This document shows, one piece after another, positions 45,401 to 56,478 of a stretch of 64,000 bases of DNA (position 1 is the first letter of the stretch; each line of letters begins with the position of its first letter). The DNA is from Acanthamoeba lenticulata (taxonomy: Eukaryota > Discosea > Longamoebia > Acanthamoebidae): the NCBI GenBank assembly GCA_002179805.1, contig NAVB01000033.1, forward strand, positions 1 through 64,000, read 5' to 3'. The notes below the pieces were generated by a model that was not told where the DNA came from, made no database searches, and saw only the letters and a list, made by a program, of their open reading frames with translations. A program made the translations under genes and the position numbers.

Positions 45401-48400
45401 ACGATGCTCTCGTGTTCGCTCGCCGACGCGGCGCTGGTGGGCAAGTCGCAGTACTGGCCCGTCCAGCCGGGGGCGCACTGGCACTGGCCGCCGGTGCTCG
45501 TCGACGAGCAGATGCCCTGGTCCGAGCACATCAGGCCCTCGTTGGTGACGCAGCCAAAGAGCGAAAACGAAGGCACGCCGTCGCAGGTCACGTTGGCCAG
45601 CATCCGGAGCACCAGCCGGGAGACCGGCTTCGATTGGCTCGCCACGGCCAGGCCCATCCTGCCCCAACGAACCGTCCGTGGCCGACATCATAAGCTTGGC
45701 TGCTGACCGGAATGGAATGGAATGCGTACCCGTTGGCAAGCTTATGGCCCTCGGCGGAGGTCTGCGTCCAGTAGAGCCAGTCGACCAGCGCTCTGGCCTT
45801 CTGGCAGTCGACCATGGTCCTCGAGTTGATTATGACCGAGTGGTAGGTCGCGATCGGCCAGCTGTTATTGCCCGGCGCTGACGTCATCACCACCCCCGCC
45901 CGGTGCTGTCAGCGGCCAAGTGCCCGTATGCAGATTCGCTAGGTGCGCCTGCGCGTGTGCGTACCAAGAAGGAGGATGCGCCGGTCGGCCTGGATCTTGA
46001 CATAGTCTTCCATGGCGGACACGAACGTGTCCACCTCGGGACGGACCACTCGGCCGGCCATGTTGACCATAGCCGCCGCCCGCACCGTGCGCGAGTTGAG
46101 CGTGGCGTCGTTAATCCTGAGCGCGATCCGCGTGTTGCCCGCCGTAAGAAGAAAAGCCCAGTTTGCGGGAAGAGCGACGCACCAAAAGCCAAGTGTGTAA
46201 GGTCGAGTGTGCATGGAGGTGATAACTTTGTCGGGCGACACGGGCAACGTCCGATTGGGCGCTTCGTCCAGCACGGGAAACCTGAGCACCGTCGACCTGT
46301 TCACCTGGAGAGCCGTTCGTCGTTAGCGGTTCTGATTGGGTGAAAGAACGTTGCACGGTAACGTGCCCGATCGTTAAACTCGGGCACGGCATCCGCGATC
46401 GTGGTGGTGAAGACAAAGTTAGGGGCCGCAGAGGGCGCTGCGTAGGTAATCACGATCTCCTTGTCGGGTAGAAGGTCCTTCAGGCCCGGGTTGAGTCGTA
46501 CGATGTTGGCGTCCCTCCAGCGGGTGATCTTGTTCAGGTAGATGTCGGATATGGTTTGAAAGTCCAACACCAGAGGCTCCTTCGTCACAATCTCAGGAAT
46601 CTGAAGTATTTTCCAGATGATGAGCTCCAATGGACATGTATGTCTTGCTACAGCAACCGGGAGGGACATACGTTGTAGACGGGACCTAAGCCGCCGCCGA
46701 TGACGGGAATCGTGATGGTGTAAGGCTGGAGAGCTTGCTGCTCGGGCGTGGGCGCCAGAAGAACCGCCCCAAAGTCCAGATCGCCTGCACGGATCAGCAG
46801 AGGGAATGCGGTCAGTCTTTCCCACCGACCAACCAGACCCACGCCACGACTCGTACCCGCCGCGAGGCTGTTGATGGCAACCGTGGTCGTCTGGTAAAAA
46901 TACTCGAGGCGGAAGCTCGGGTTGGCGTAGTTGGCCGCCCAGCGAAGGTAGGTTGGCACCGGGCTCCCCGTGCCGATCAAGTACGCCTTCCTGAGCGCCT
47001 TTTGGCCTGATGAGAGAAAGAACCAATCCCGCGAGGAGGATGACGTCAGCAGTCCACAAGCGCGACCTGGGCGGAGTAGGCGCAAACCAACCATTGCAGG
47101 TGACGGTGCCCAGGGAATCGATCATCCGCTTGCGGAATCCGTTGATGAGCGGCACATAACCGGTGCTAGTTGCCGTCCTAGCCGCGCCGACGTTCATCCT
47201 GTCCCCCACCCAACGTTGTTGTCAGCTTTACTTCACCCTTGCGGATGTGGAATTCGTTTCCTTGAGGGAGGAAGAGGCGCGTACTGGGTCCAGGAGAAGA
47301 AGGTCAGGCACCGTTCGTTGACGTAGCAGTCGGCAGCGGTGATGTTGCGCGGAATGAAGACATAGTGAAGGTAGCTCAAGGGGTAGCTCTGCTCTCCGGA
47401 CCCATTAAACAGGTTGATGAGACGGCCTGTGTAGACGCGCACCTGTGTCAATTTTGAGTTAATCCAAAATCCAAATCGCGACGCGCACCGTTCACGATGT
47501 CGGTCCGAAAGTCGGTCATCGCGGCTTGAACCGACTCCAGGCTGGCGTTCACGGTGTTGTTGGCGGCGTTGCGCATCCAAGCGTGGGCCAGGCCAGGACC
47601 GTAGGCCTTGAGCACGCCCAGGCTGGCGTAGGTCATGCAATTATCGATCTCCTGCCGATCACCAGCAGAGATCAACGAGCCATTCTTTGCATTCCTTGTA
47701 AAAACCGCTGCGGGGTGAGGTCGTACCTGGGCATAGGCCAGACGAGACTGGACTCCTCTGATGGCCGCACCGCGCCCATAGAGCGCCGGGATCTGGCCAA
47801 GGTCGTCGTTGGCTGCCGCCAGCGCCGCGGTAAATTTGGGGCTGAACAGGGACAAGGCCTCCTTGAAGAGGGGCAACACTCCCTCGGTCTGCACCACAGA
47901 GCGATCCAGTTCAGCATCTCTGGCTGTGGCGCTTGTCCTCTCTATGGGTGTAGGTCGCGACGTACTGGGTTGGCGGCAAAGGCCAGCAGGATGTCTGCCG
48001 CTGGTAGCTGGTCAGCTAGCTGCGGGTTGAGTGACTTGATGGCATCGCTGTCCCATCGCGTGATCTCGCCCGCCCAGATACTGGCCAAAGTGGGCCCGTC
48101 GAGCACCTAACAGGTAACCCTTGAATAGATCAGAATTGGAGTTGAAATGGCAAACTATCGGGGGAGCTAGCTCAGAACAAGGTGTTCGTGCCAGAGGGTC
48201 GGCAGAGGCATTAAGACTCGAGATGTGGTAGGCAATGACAATGGACGAGCCAACCAGCGGTACCGCTAGGTGGGCGTTACTCACAGCTTCAGCCACGGGC
48301 GGGCCATCGATCACCACCCAGTCGGCCAGTCCGTTCTCAAGGCGTTCGAGACTTGTGATGAGGGGTTCAACAGTTTCATAGCTGACCATCTCCGTATCCT

Positions 48401-48700
48401 TCAAGAAGCTGGGAAGTAAGTGTTGGTGAGAATATGCGTTAAGGCGCCTGTCGTACTTCAGAAAAGAGGTAGGAGCTGGCCCAGGCAGAGAGCAGAGGTT
48501 GTGCACTGATGCTTCCTACCCCCACCACGTCGGCCCTAATGCCGTGGGCTGAAGTAGAGATGATCACGTTATGCAATGCGAGGTAGGGCAAACGAAAGCT
48601 GCTTGGTACCATGCAGCAGAACCAGCACCAAGACGATGGTCAAGCCCCACCGTCGCAATTGCTGAAGTGCACCACTGGATGCCACGAAGAGGACCTGCAT
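42426..48700 (-). CDS. receptor K3: 2x PstS-like, EGF, TM, TKL kinase, cyclase-like, TKL kinase
   Basis: Third paralogue, opposite orientation. The likely start is ATG 48698-48700. Exon 1 supplies the signal sequence (LRRWGLTIVLVLVLLH) and joins to AHGIRADVVGVGSISAQPLL. Module 1: DWVVIDGPPV, SIWAGEITRWDSDAIKSLNP. Module 2: DFGAVLLAPTPEQQ, DIYLNKITRWRDANIVRLNP. EGF-like CSDQGICSSTSTGGQCQCAP, then span LPLVCFVVTLLVGVIGGQLV. Kinase 1 (GTGGYGAVYKAKWRGTEVAVK) has an extra Ser-rich insert after VAVKMIP (SVASLDSSSFSSSPHLKQ). The cyclase-like domain is shorter at the second metal site (GYESPRTGEGSFCVAF) and reads YHGPVLNAVARI. Kinase 2 is near-identical to that of K2. The end is SLSQALSEADSGQ... with the stop at 42426-42428. 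Exons were followed by homology to K1/K2; not every junction was fixed. Confidence 0.85.
42777..42792. repeat. (AG)n microsatellite in K3 intron
   Basis: Eight AG units in the last intron of K3, between the activation-loop exon and the APE exon. Confidence 0.85.
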
Positions 48701-48982
48701 CCTCACTCTGCTTCTCGTCTTCTTGTTTGAATAGAACTGACCAGTCGACCACCCGATTTTGCAAGCACACCAATGCGAGTACGACGCATCATCGTTCATC
48801 TGTCTGCCGATCCTGGCGACAAAACGACGTCCGGGTGTGGTTGTTTGCCTCCGATTGCTATTCTGAGGCCACGACGTCGTTGTTCTGCGGGCGGAAAGTG
48901 AACACGAAATCGTGTCATGTTTGAAATAAGCGATGCATTTTTGATCAAATGTGCGCGGAGACAGGAAGCGACACAACCTTCC

Positions 48983-51786
48983 TCACGAAGGAGGTGACGT
49001 CTTGAGCGTCTCTGACGAGAGGGAAGGCGGCGACTTTGGTCGGGGGACGGGCGCCTCGTCCGCGTTTGCGGCAGCGTCGGCGTCCTTGATCTTGTCCAGC
49101 TGACTCGACACGGCGTCGAGGATGTTGGCCACGAGCAGGTTGAGCGTCAGCAGATTGGTAAAGAACCAGAACAAGAAGAAGAAGAGACGGCTAGCCTCGT
49201 TCGTCACCAAAGCCACGGCGTCCATGTAAATGAACCTAGTGCGAACATCCGATCGTCAGCACCAGCATGAGCAGGTACTAAGTAGAGGACGAGGTGGATA
49301 CCAATTATTGATGACCATCAAGTCAAACAGGACGACACACGTGGAGCCAAAGTCGTTAAAGTTGTTGGGGAAGTAGCTGGCCGCCTCGTAGGCTGTGCCG
49401 TGCAGCATTGGGTGCTCCGTGTTGAGCAGGCCGCCAAAGAAGCGGATGCCGATGAGCCCAAACACGTAGTATTGGAACACCAGCACGCCTGTGTGATCAT
49501 CATTGCATTGATGGAGGGTTGTGACATGAGCAAGAGCCCACAACAGAGGATTAACGAAGCAACGGCGTACCGAGCAGAGCAACGAAGATGGGAATGAGCT
49601 GAATCAGGGTGGCGAAGATCATCCTGAATTTCTTCATGCGCGAAAAGAGACGCAAAAGCCTGAGCGAGCGGAAGATCATGATAATGCGCACGAGCTTGTT
49701 GCCCACGAGGTCCAGCTCCGACAGCACAGACGCCAACTGCACGACCAGTCAGTTAGCGTCTTCAGCGGATGCAACAAACCAGCCACCAACAAGAGAAAAT
49801 AAACTGCGCGTACCAGACCGACGATGGTGATCGTGGCATCGAACAGGTTCTTCGGATTGGCGGCGTAGCCACGGAGGCCCATGAGGAACATCTTGGCCAC
49901 CATTTCAAGGGTCCACAGAAGCGTGAAGAACCACTCGCCCAGGGACCAATGCCACTGTGAAGCGCACGCGAAGTTTTAGTCTTGAAAGTTCGACATAGCG
50001 AGCGGGAATGAGCAATTGCCAACCTGCTCTGATCGATCGTATCGGCCCGTGACAAAGAAGTAGGTCTGGAAGGCGAAGAAGACGCCGTTGAGCACGAGCA
50101 GTACGTCGATCGAGTACTCGAAGTACGGATGGAAGATTACAGCGCTGCGCAGGACGACAGGCAGAAAAAGGTGAGACAAGAGCTGCTTAGACGAAGGGAC
50201 TTGAATAAGGCGCACCGCAGCTTGCGGCAGAAGGGGCTGTTCATCATGAAGTTGTTGTGCCTCTCGCTGAGGTAGTAGAACGTCCGCTTGGTAGCCGAGA
50301 GTTTCACCTCCTCTTCCTCGGTGCTAACAGGATCCATCTCGATCTCACCGACTTGGTTGTGAGCGATCTGGAGATGTAGCACGTTGGTGAACAGTTGCAA
50401 AAACTCATACTCGTCGAGCTTTCCATCGTGGTCGGAGTCGAGCTGGTGGTGTCACGTTTACAAGACAAACCAACAACGAAGCTGGGAACTGAGCTTAAGG
50501 GCCGCATTCACGAAACAAAGAGGCACAGCGTGGACCATGACAAAACGGATTGCGACATACCTCTGCGATCATCCTTTGGCTCCGCTCATCGACAGCCATC
50601 GAAATTTTGGAGCTGTACTTGCCCAGCTCGACAAGCAGCACAGCCACCCAGTCCAAATCGACCAGACCGTCCTTGCCTGTGATGGCATAGTGTGTTGTCG
50701 TGTGAGTATCGTGCCATGCGTGACGCCACGCTGACGTGTACCTCGAGCCAACTGGTGGAAGGCGGCGAGTAGAGCCTTCTTCCTTCGCATCACGTAGTAC
50801 TGCTCCGTTTGCTCGAGGATCGTCTTGTAGTTGTTATACACCGTAGAGAAGATAAACGGCAAGATGAAGTACAACCCTGTAGGAAGGGTTTGAAAGTTAG
50901 TCGCATGCCAAAAAGAAGTGATGCGTGCGCAGGACGCACCAATGATGAGGTAGACAATGAAGAAGATGACGGAGCTGCGGTGCTGGTAATAGACGGGCAT
51001 CCTCACGTCGGGCGAGTTAGCCGTGGTGAGGAAGATGAAGAGATTGAGAAGCGAGTCGCTGAAGGAGCCGAAGTAGTTGTGGCCAAGATGCTCTTGATCG
51101 AAGAAGAGGATCAATCCGAACCACGCAGCGGTAATAAGGAGAAGGAGCAGCAACACCAGCAGCTCGAAGATTATGGGAATGATCTTGATGATCTGCCACA
51201 TGGTGGCGCGAACGGTCGCAAACATGAGGACGAAAAGGAACGGCCTCAAGAAGGGCGAGAAGAAGAGAGCATCGCGAAACGCAGGCACAAAGAGGGCAAA
51301 TGCCGTGTCGGCGAGCGAGATGACGATCACAATCGCCTGCGCCAAGTAAGTGCCTTCCGAGAAGCCGGTCTTGCCCACGATCTTGTAGCGCAGGAAGAGG
51401 TCGAAGAGTAGCCACCCGAGGCACACAAGCTGCGCCACGTCGGTGACTTCAAACGGCAGAAAAGGAATGCCCGAGTTCATGTAGACGTCCAATCTCGCAC
51501 ACTCGTTGGGGCGCTCGTAGCACCACCAAGGACGCTCGAAGAACGTGAGCACCATGATGAGCGTGATGGCGACGAATCGGACATGGCTGAAATTCGTGTA
51601 GATGATCTTAACGTAAGGGGGCAGAACCACGTTGGGCACTTCCACGTTCATCGCGTAGGCAATCTTGCGAGCAGCGATCTGGATGTCCTTCGACAGATCG
51701 TCGCTCAACGAATCCTTGACCGTGCTGTAGTCTTTCTGCAGGGAAGCCATGAGCAGGCTTCCTTCGTGACTTCCCTTCATCTCCAT
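48983..51786 (-). CDS. two-pore cation channel (TPC) with central EF hands
   Basis: A vacuolar/endolysosomal cation channel with two Shaker-like six-span units. The start is ATG 51786 (MEMKGSHEGSLLM) and the stop is at 48983. Domain I has spans such as FVAITLIMVLTFFERPWWCY and MWQIIKIIPIIFELLVLLLL; its pore is SLLNLFIFLTTANSPDV, with TAN as filter I. The linker carries EF-hand loops: a weak one, GKDGLVDLDWVAV, and a canonical one, LDSDHDGKLDEYEFLQLF. Domain II has VLLVLNGVFFAFQTYFFVTG, a voltage sensor LVRIIMIFRSLRLLRLFSRM with spaced Arg, and a pore NDFGSTCVVLFDLMVINNW. The final S6 is FWFFTNLLTLNLLVANILDA, followed by a Pro/Ser/Ala tail. EF hands between the halves match plant TPC1, which is Ca-activated; Ca gating here is inferred. 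About eleven exons. Confidence 0.87.
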
Positions 51787-52242
51787 GTGTAAGACGAGAG
51801 CCTGAAGGTGCTGCTGCTGTGAAGTTGGTCTATACTCCCTCCGCCTCGATTTCTATTCAGTATGTAAACTCTACGCCTTGACCACTCCACGCTGAAGGAA
51901 CCGTTGCGCTCCGCTACGTCTCCCACTTCAGCCTGCCGGGATGCCGTGTTCGTTCAATCTATGGACCACGAAATGAACAACACAGATTTTCTACCTGCCG
52001 GCAGCTTCTCCGGGCTTCTGCCCCATTTGATTTTTGTTGGCCACTTCATAGGTGCACCGGCCAACCAGATTTCAGATGGTAACGTTTTCGAGAATTCGCA
52101 TTTCTCAGGCCGGTTGCCTGGCCTACGGTGGGATTCTAAAGAATCAACCCAGCTGAGGTATTTGTATCGCGCCAACATTTGGGGAATGTTTAATTACTTG
52201 CCTCCAAGCTCGGGAAGTGCCGAGACTTGGCCGGCACTTACG
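51787..52242. other. divergent intergenic region between TPC and NlpC/P60 genes
   Basis: Divergent promoters. A plus-strand open frame runs through 51904-52242 into the NlpC/P60 first exon, but the signal-peptide ATG at 52243 is the better start. Confidence 0.5.
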
Positions 52243-53807
52243 ATGAAGGCCTTGACGGTTGTTGCGCTGCTGGTGGCTTTGGTGGTCTTTGATGCAGCTA
52301 GCGGCATCGTGCTGCCCAAGTACGACGATGTGGAGCACCGCACCAAGCTTACACCTGCCCTCCACGTGCAAGTACGCAGCTCCAAATCCTCTTGTACTCT
52401 TCCATCTTTGCTCGCCAGTTAACTGCTCCGGCAGACAGCAGGGCGTATCCCAATGGTTGTTGGAGTGACGGCCTCAAACATGCGCTCCACTCCAGGAGAT
52501 ATGAAGTTCATCTCCTACGAGATCGATGACAACCAGCTCTCGCAGGCCGTCTTTTACGAGTCAGTCTACCTGCTTGTGCGTTTCCCATTTTTTCGCTTTT
52601 GCGTTGTCGTTTTCGCTCTTTTAACTCCGACGCAGGAAGGAACTGAAGCGCATGGGTGGGTGATGACCGAGGCACCGATGCAACTGAACCTGGAGAACGG
52701 CGAGTGGGTGCCCTACCGCTCATACATGAACAAGAGCCACCTCATTCCTGTCGCTGCCTTCCCTTCCTACAACCTCATTGTTGTTTCCAATGTACGTTCT
52801 ATGTAGCTTCCCGTGGCGTCGTCTCGTCACTCGGACCGGCTAATGGTCACTCAGGTGGCCGAAGTCTACAGCCGTGCGTGCCATTTGACGGGCTGTCTGC
52901 CGAGTGATGTACGTCTCGAGGTGGTGCTCGCCACCTATCTTGAGGGCATCTCGATTGCAGATGGGTGGTGGAAGATTCGGCTGCCCTTTGGTGTACGTGC
53001 TGAGCTCCCTGGAAGCATCGTCTCCCAAGTAGCTTCGTGATATCTGAACCGCAATCTTTGATTTCCAGGCCAACAACTTTGGCTGGATCCGCGTGAGCGA
53101 CGTCCATCCCTTGAAGGAGCAACCCACAGGCACCGAGCTGCGCCATGCGCTTGTGGAGCGTAGCAAGCAGCTTCTGGGCTGGTAACACCACCATGACATG
53201 ATCTGTGTACGCGCAGCGCACTCACTCCTGTGGCCTGGTCAGGTATTACTTCTGGGGCGGTCGCTCGGCCTTTGTGAAGAGCTTGTGGATGGACAAGGTC
53301 ATCCTCACAGGCGTTGACTGCTCCGGTGCGTGTGGTCTCTTCAACCAACATTTGTAGCCATTTCTCTCACCACTCATCGTTTAACCCTTCAGGGCTCGTT
53401 GGCACGATCTACAAGTCGCACGGCATTCTGCTGCCCCGCGATGCTGATCCAATGTTCCGCAAGAGCCGCAACGTGAGCGAACCGACGGCGCTCCTGCCCG
53501 GCGACCTCTTCTTCTTCTCCCATGCAGGCTCGAAGATTCACATGACGCACGTGATGATGTACATCGGCGGTGACCGACTTGTGGAGAGTTCTGTCCCGTC
53601 CTTCGAGAACAACTCGACCCGCATCGTCACCTTGAACGAGCGTTTTGGATATGACCTTCAGGTGCACTCCCTCATCGCTCTTAATGCACCGCATTTAATC
53701 TAACTGCATACAAATTCGTGTAGGAGCTCAAGTGGGGCATTACCGCCAAGACGAACGGCCTTCTCGTCTTCTGGGGTCGAGTGCTGCCCGACGGGAGCAA
53801 TGAATAA
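52243..53807 (+). CDS. secreted NlpC/P60 cysteine hydrolase with SH3-like region
   Basis: A probable peptidoglycan endopeptidase. NlpC/P60 enzymes cut peptide stems of bacterial cell walls, and an amoeba could use one against ingested bacteria. The start is ATG 52243 with signal peptide MKALTVVALLVALVVFDAAS. About eight exons follow. The N-terminal 170 residues form two SH3-like segments (EGTEAHGWVMTEAPMQLNLE with GEWVPYRS; DGWWKIRLPFG with ANNFGWIRVSDVHP). The catalytic domain begins LRHALVERSKQLLGWYYFWG. The nucleophile motif is TGVDCSGLV, then LLPGDLFFFSHAG, and the catalytic His is in HMTHVMMYIGGDRLVES. The C-terminus reads GLLVFWGRVLPDGSNE with a TAA at 53805-53807. Introns rule out bacterial contamination. 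Targeting to phagosome or outside is inferred from the signal peptide. Confidence 0.85.
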
Positions 53808-53917
53808 TTATTTCTTGATTTTTCTGTTTTTCTGTTGGCGCCAAAACCTTTCCCGCCAAAAAAACAATAGGCAGAAACAAAAGTGCCGCAACTTTGGGGT
53901 GTGGACTCCATTTCGAG

Positions 53918-56357
53918 ATGAGGAAGCGGAAGATCAACCCGGCATTTCTTGCTAGCCATGCGGCACCTGACCCACTGGTTTTGACAGCGAGTGATTCAGG
54001 CCAGCCGACGCGGGGCGGAGTTGAAATGCGACTCAAGGAGGCTCAGAGGACTGGACAAATGCGCCTGTCCAACTGCCGTCTCCAAGAGATTCCGACCAAT
54101 GCCTTTCTCATCCACGAAGTTCGCTTCGGTGAGGATGACAAGTGGTGGGACCGCGCTCCAGTCTCGCGCGTTGACCTCTCCAACAACGACCTGGAGTCTA
54201 TTGTCATCCCTGCCGAGCTCGGCGTTGATGGCCACAATAAGCGGCATCTCAAGGAGCTCTGGCCTGAGGTCAACTCGTTCTGTGCTGCACATAACAAAAT
54301 CGTTTCGATGTCGCCTCAGTTGTTCCAACTTGACAACCTCACAACCCTCGACATTAGGTACTGTGCACAACCGTCTCGAGATTTTGCTCACGTTTAACAA
54401 ATGATGAACCTTTTGTTATGCACACAGCCATAACAAGCTTGCTCGTCTGCCTGAGGAGTTGGGCCAAGCGCGGCAGTTGACGCATCTTCTCGTGCAACAC
54501 AACGAGCTCACCACACTACCCGACACCCTGGGCCGTTTGTCGGCCCTCACATCCTTCAACCTCTCCCACAACCTACTGGCAGAGCTGCCCGCCAGCATGG
54601 CCCTCTTGCCCCGGATCGAGGTATGCGCTTCTTCGCTTTCCTCTGTTTAAAGACTTGGCGCTCATGTCCTGGCCCCAAAAGGTGATCGACCTCTCGGCCA
54701 ACAAGTTAACGTCACTGCCCCCTGCGATCCGCAACAGCTGGGGAGGTCTCCGCGAGCTGGAGCTGCGCGACAACCAGCTGTTGGAGTTGCCCGCGGCTAC
54801 CTCCAAGGACCCGACCGCCGGTTGGCCTCTTCTTGTGCGTTCCACATATTCGCGCCATAGCAGTTTTGCGTCTCAACTCACTGCAAGTGATGCCAGGAGC
54901 GGCTTGAAGTCTCCCAAAACCGGCTGCGACAGCTGCCATCAGACATAATGCTGCTTTGTTCGCTACGAGAACTCTACGTCGGCCGTAACCGATTGCAAGC
55001 GCTGCCGGCCGAACTCAACACGCTGACCGGGCTCGCCATCCTCGACCTCAAGGAGAACGACATTGCACGCTTCGAAGAGTCGCACTTTTGCAACTTGGGC
55101 ATGCTTCGGGTCCTCGACCTCTCGTCCAACAGCCTCCGTTCGGTTCCACCTGCGCTGGGCCGCTTGACCGCTCTGCAGACACTGGCACTCGCCGGCAACC
55201 CGCTGGTGGGTTTCAAGCGTGGCGTAATCGAGCAGGGCACCGATGAGATTCTCAAGTATCTTCGCTTTAGGCTTTCTCCTGACGACGCTGGTACGGCACC
55301 AAAGGCTTGGCATTGGCCAGTATCTGCAGAGCGGTCAAGCGGCCAACCGGACGTGCTTGTTCATATGAGTTACTAATGTTCTCGTATTCAACAGCGCAGC
55401 AGTCGTCCACCGGGTTTGCGTTGATTGTTGACTCAGCCTACAACGAGCGGAGCCGTTCGCTTGACCTGTACGGCAAGTTCTCGTCTGCAGCGTCGCCAAA
55501 GCGGGCCAGATCTTCAACAGTCGAGGACGCGCCTGGCGTGCCGGAACTCGTCTGGCACAAAGCCGATGCCGTGGAGGTGGCCAGCTTATCCCTGGCCCGC
55601 AACGGCTTCACGGCACTGCCAGCTGCGATGTTTGGTGAAGCGGGTGGCTTGGTCCGTCACCTTCGACGGCTCGACCTGGCCGACAACCGCCTCGCGGCGC
55701 TGCCGGCTGAGTTGGCCCGCTGCGAGATGCTTGAGGAGCTGCTCCTGGCTCGGAACACCTTTACCGCAGTCCCAGATGTTGTCTGCTGTCTCGCGCGGCT
55801 GACCGAGCTGGACCTCAGCTTCAACCGCATCGCCGGCGCACTGCCGGCGGGCCTCAGTCAGCTCAGCTCGCTCACAATCCTTCGTGCTCGTCAGAACGCC
55901 ATCACCGCCCTGCCATCTGGTTCGCTTCGCTTTCCTCTTTTTTTTTCTTCTTCTTCTTCTTCGTGCTCTGACTGGCGCGGCCATCATCAATAATGGTGTA
56001 GAGCTCTACGAGCTGCCACGGCTCGAAGTGCTCGACGTCTACTTTAACAAGATGGAGGCTGTGGATCCAGCGCTCACGCGACTCACATCGCTTCGCGCAC
56101 TCGACCTTGGCGCCAACGACCTCGTCGCCGTTCCGCCCCAGCTGGGACTTATGACCGCCCTCCGGTGCGCATCAAACACTTGGACTTTGCAAAGGCCTGT
56201 TTTTGTAGCCTCGACTCACGTCCATCGCCTCCAATCATCACGCAGGAGCCTCAATCTGGAGGGCAACCGCATACGCACGATCCGACCAGCCGTGTTGCAG
56301 CAGTCCACTTCGGCCCTCCTCGAGTACCTCCGCAACCGCATCCCGGCCAGCAGCTGA
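53918..56357 (+). CDS. LRRC40-like leucine-rich repeat protein
   Basis: A protein-interaction scaffold made almost only of leucine-rich repeats. The start is ATG 53918 (MRKRKINPAFLAS); the TTG upstream is not used. The N-terminus RLKEAQRTGQMRLSNCRLQE is typical of LRRC40. Repeats follow: LARLPEELGQARQLTHLLVQ, LTTLPDTLGRLSALTSFNLS, LTSLPPAIRNSWGGLRELEL, LQALPAELNTLTGLAILDLK, LRSVPPALGRLTALQTLALA. The LRRC40 mid-protein break ILKYLRFRLSPDD comes next. A second block follows (FTALPAAMFGEAGGLVRHLR, LAALPAELARCEMLEELLLA, LVAVPPQLGLMTALR), ending ALLEYLRNRIPASS with a TGA at 56355-56357. No signal or membrane span, so probably cytosolic. About eight exons. Partners cannot be deduced. Confidence 0.82.
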
Positions 56358-56478
56358 TGCGGTGATCCTGCATTTCTTTGTTCATATTTACTACAAATAC
56401 AATAATTGAAAGAAAATAATCATATATTTTTGCCCAAAACTCTTTTTTTTTTGAAACCAACACGATGAAGTTGAGATC

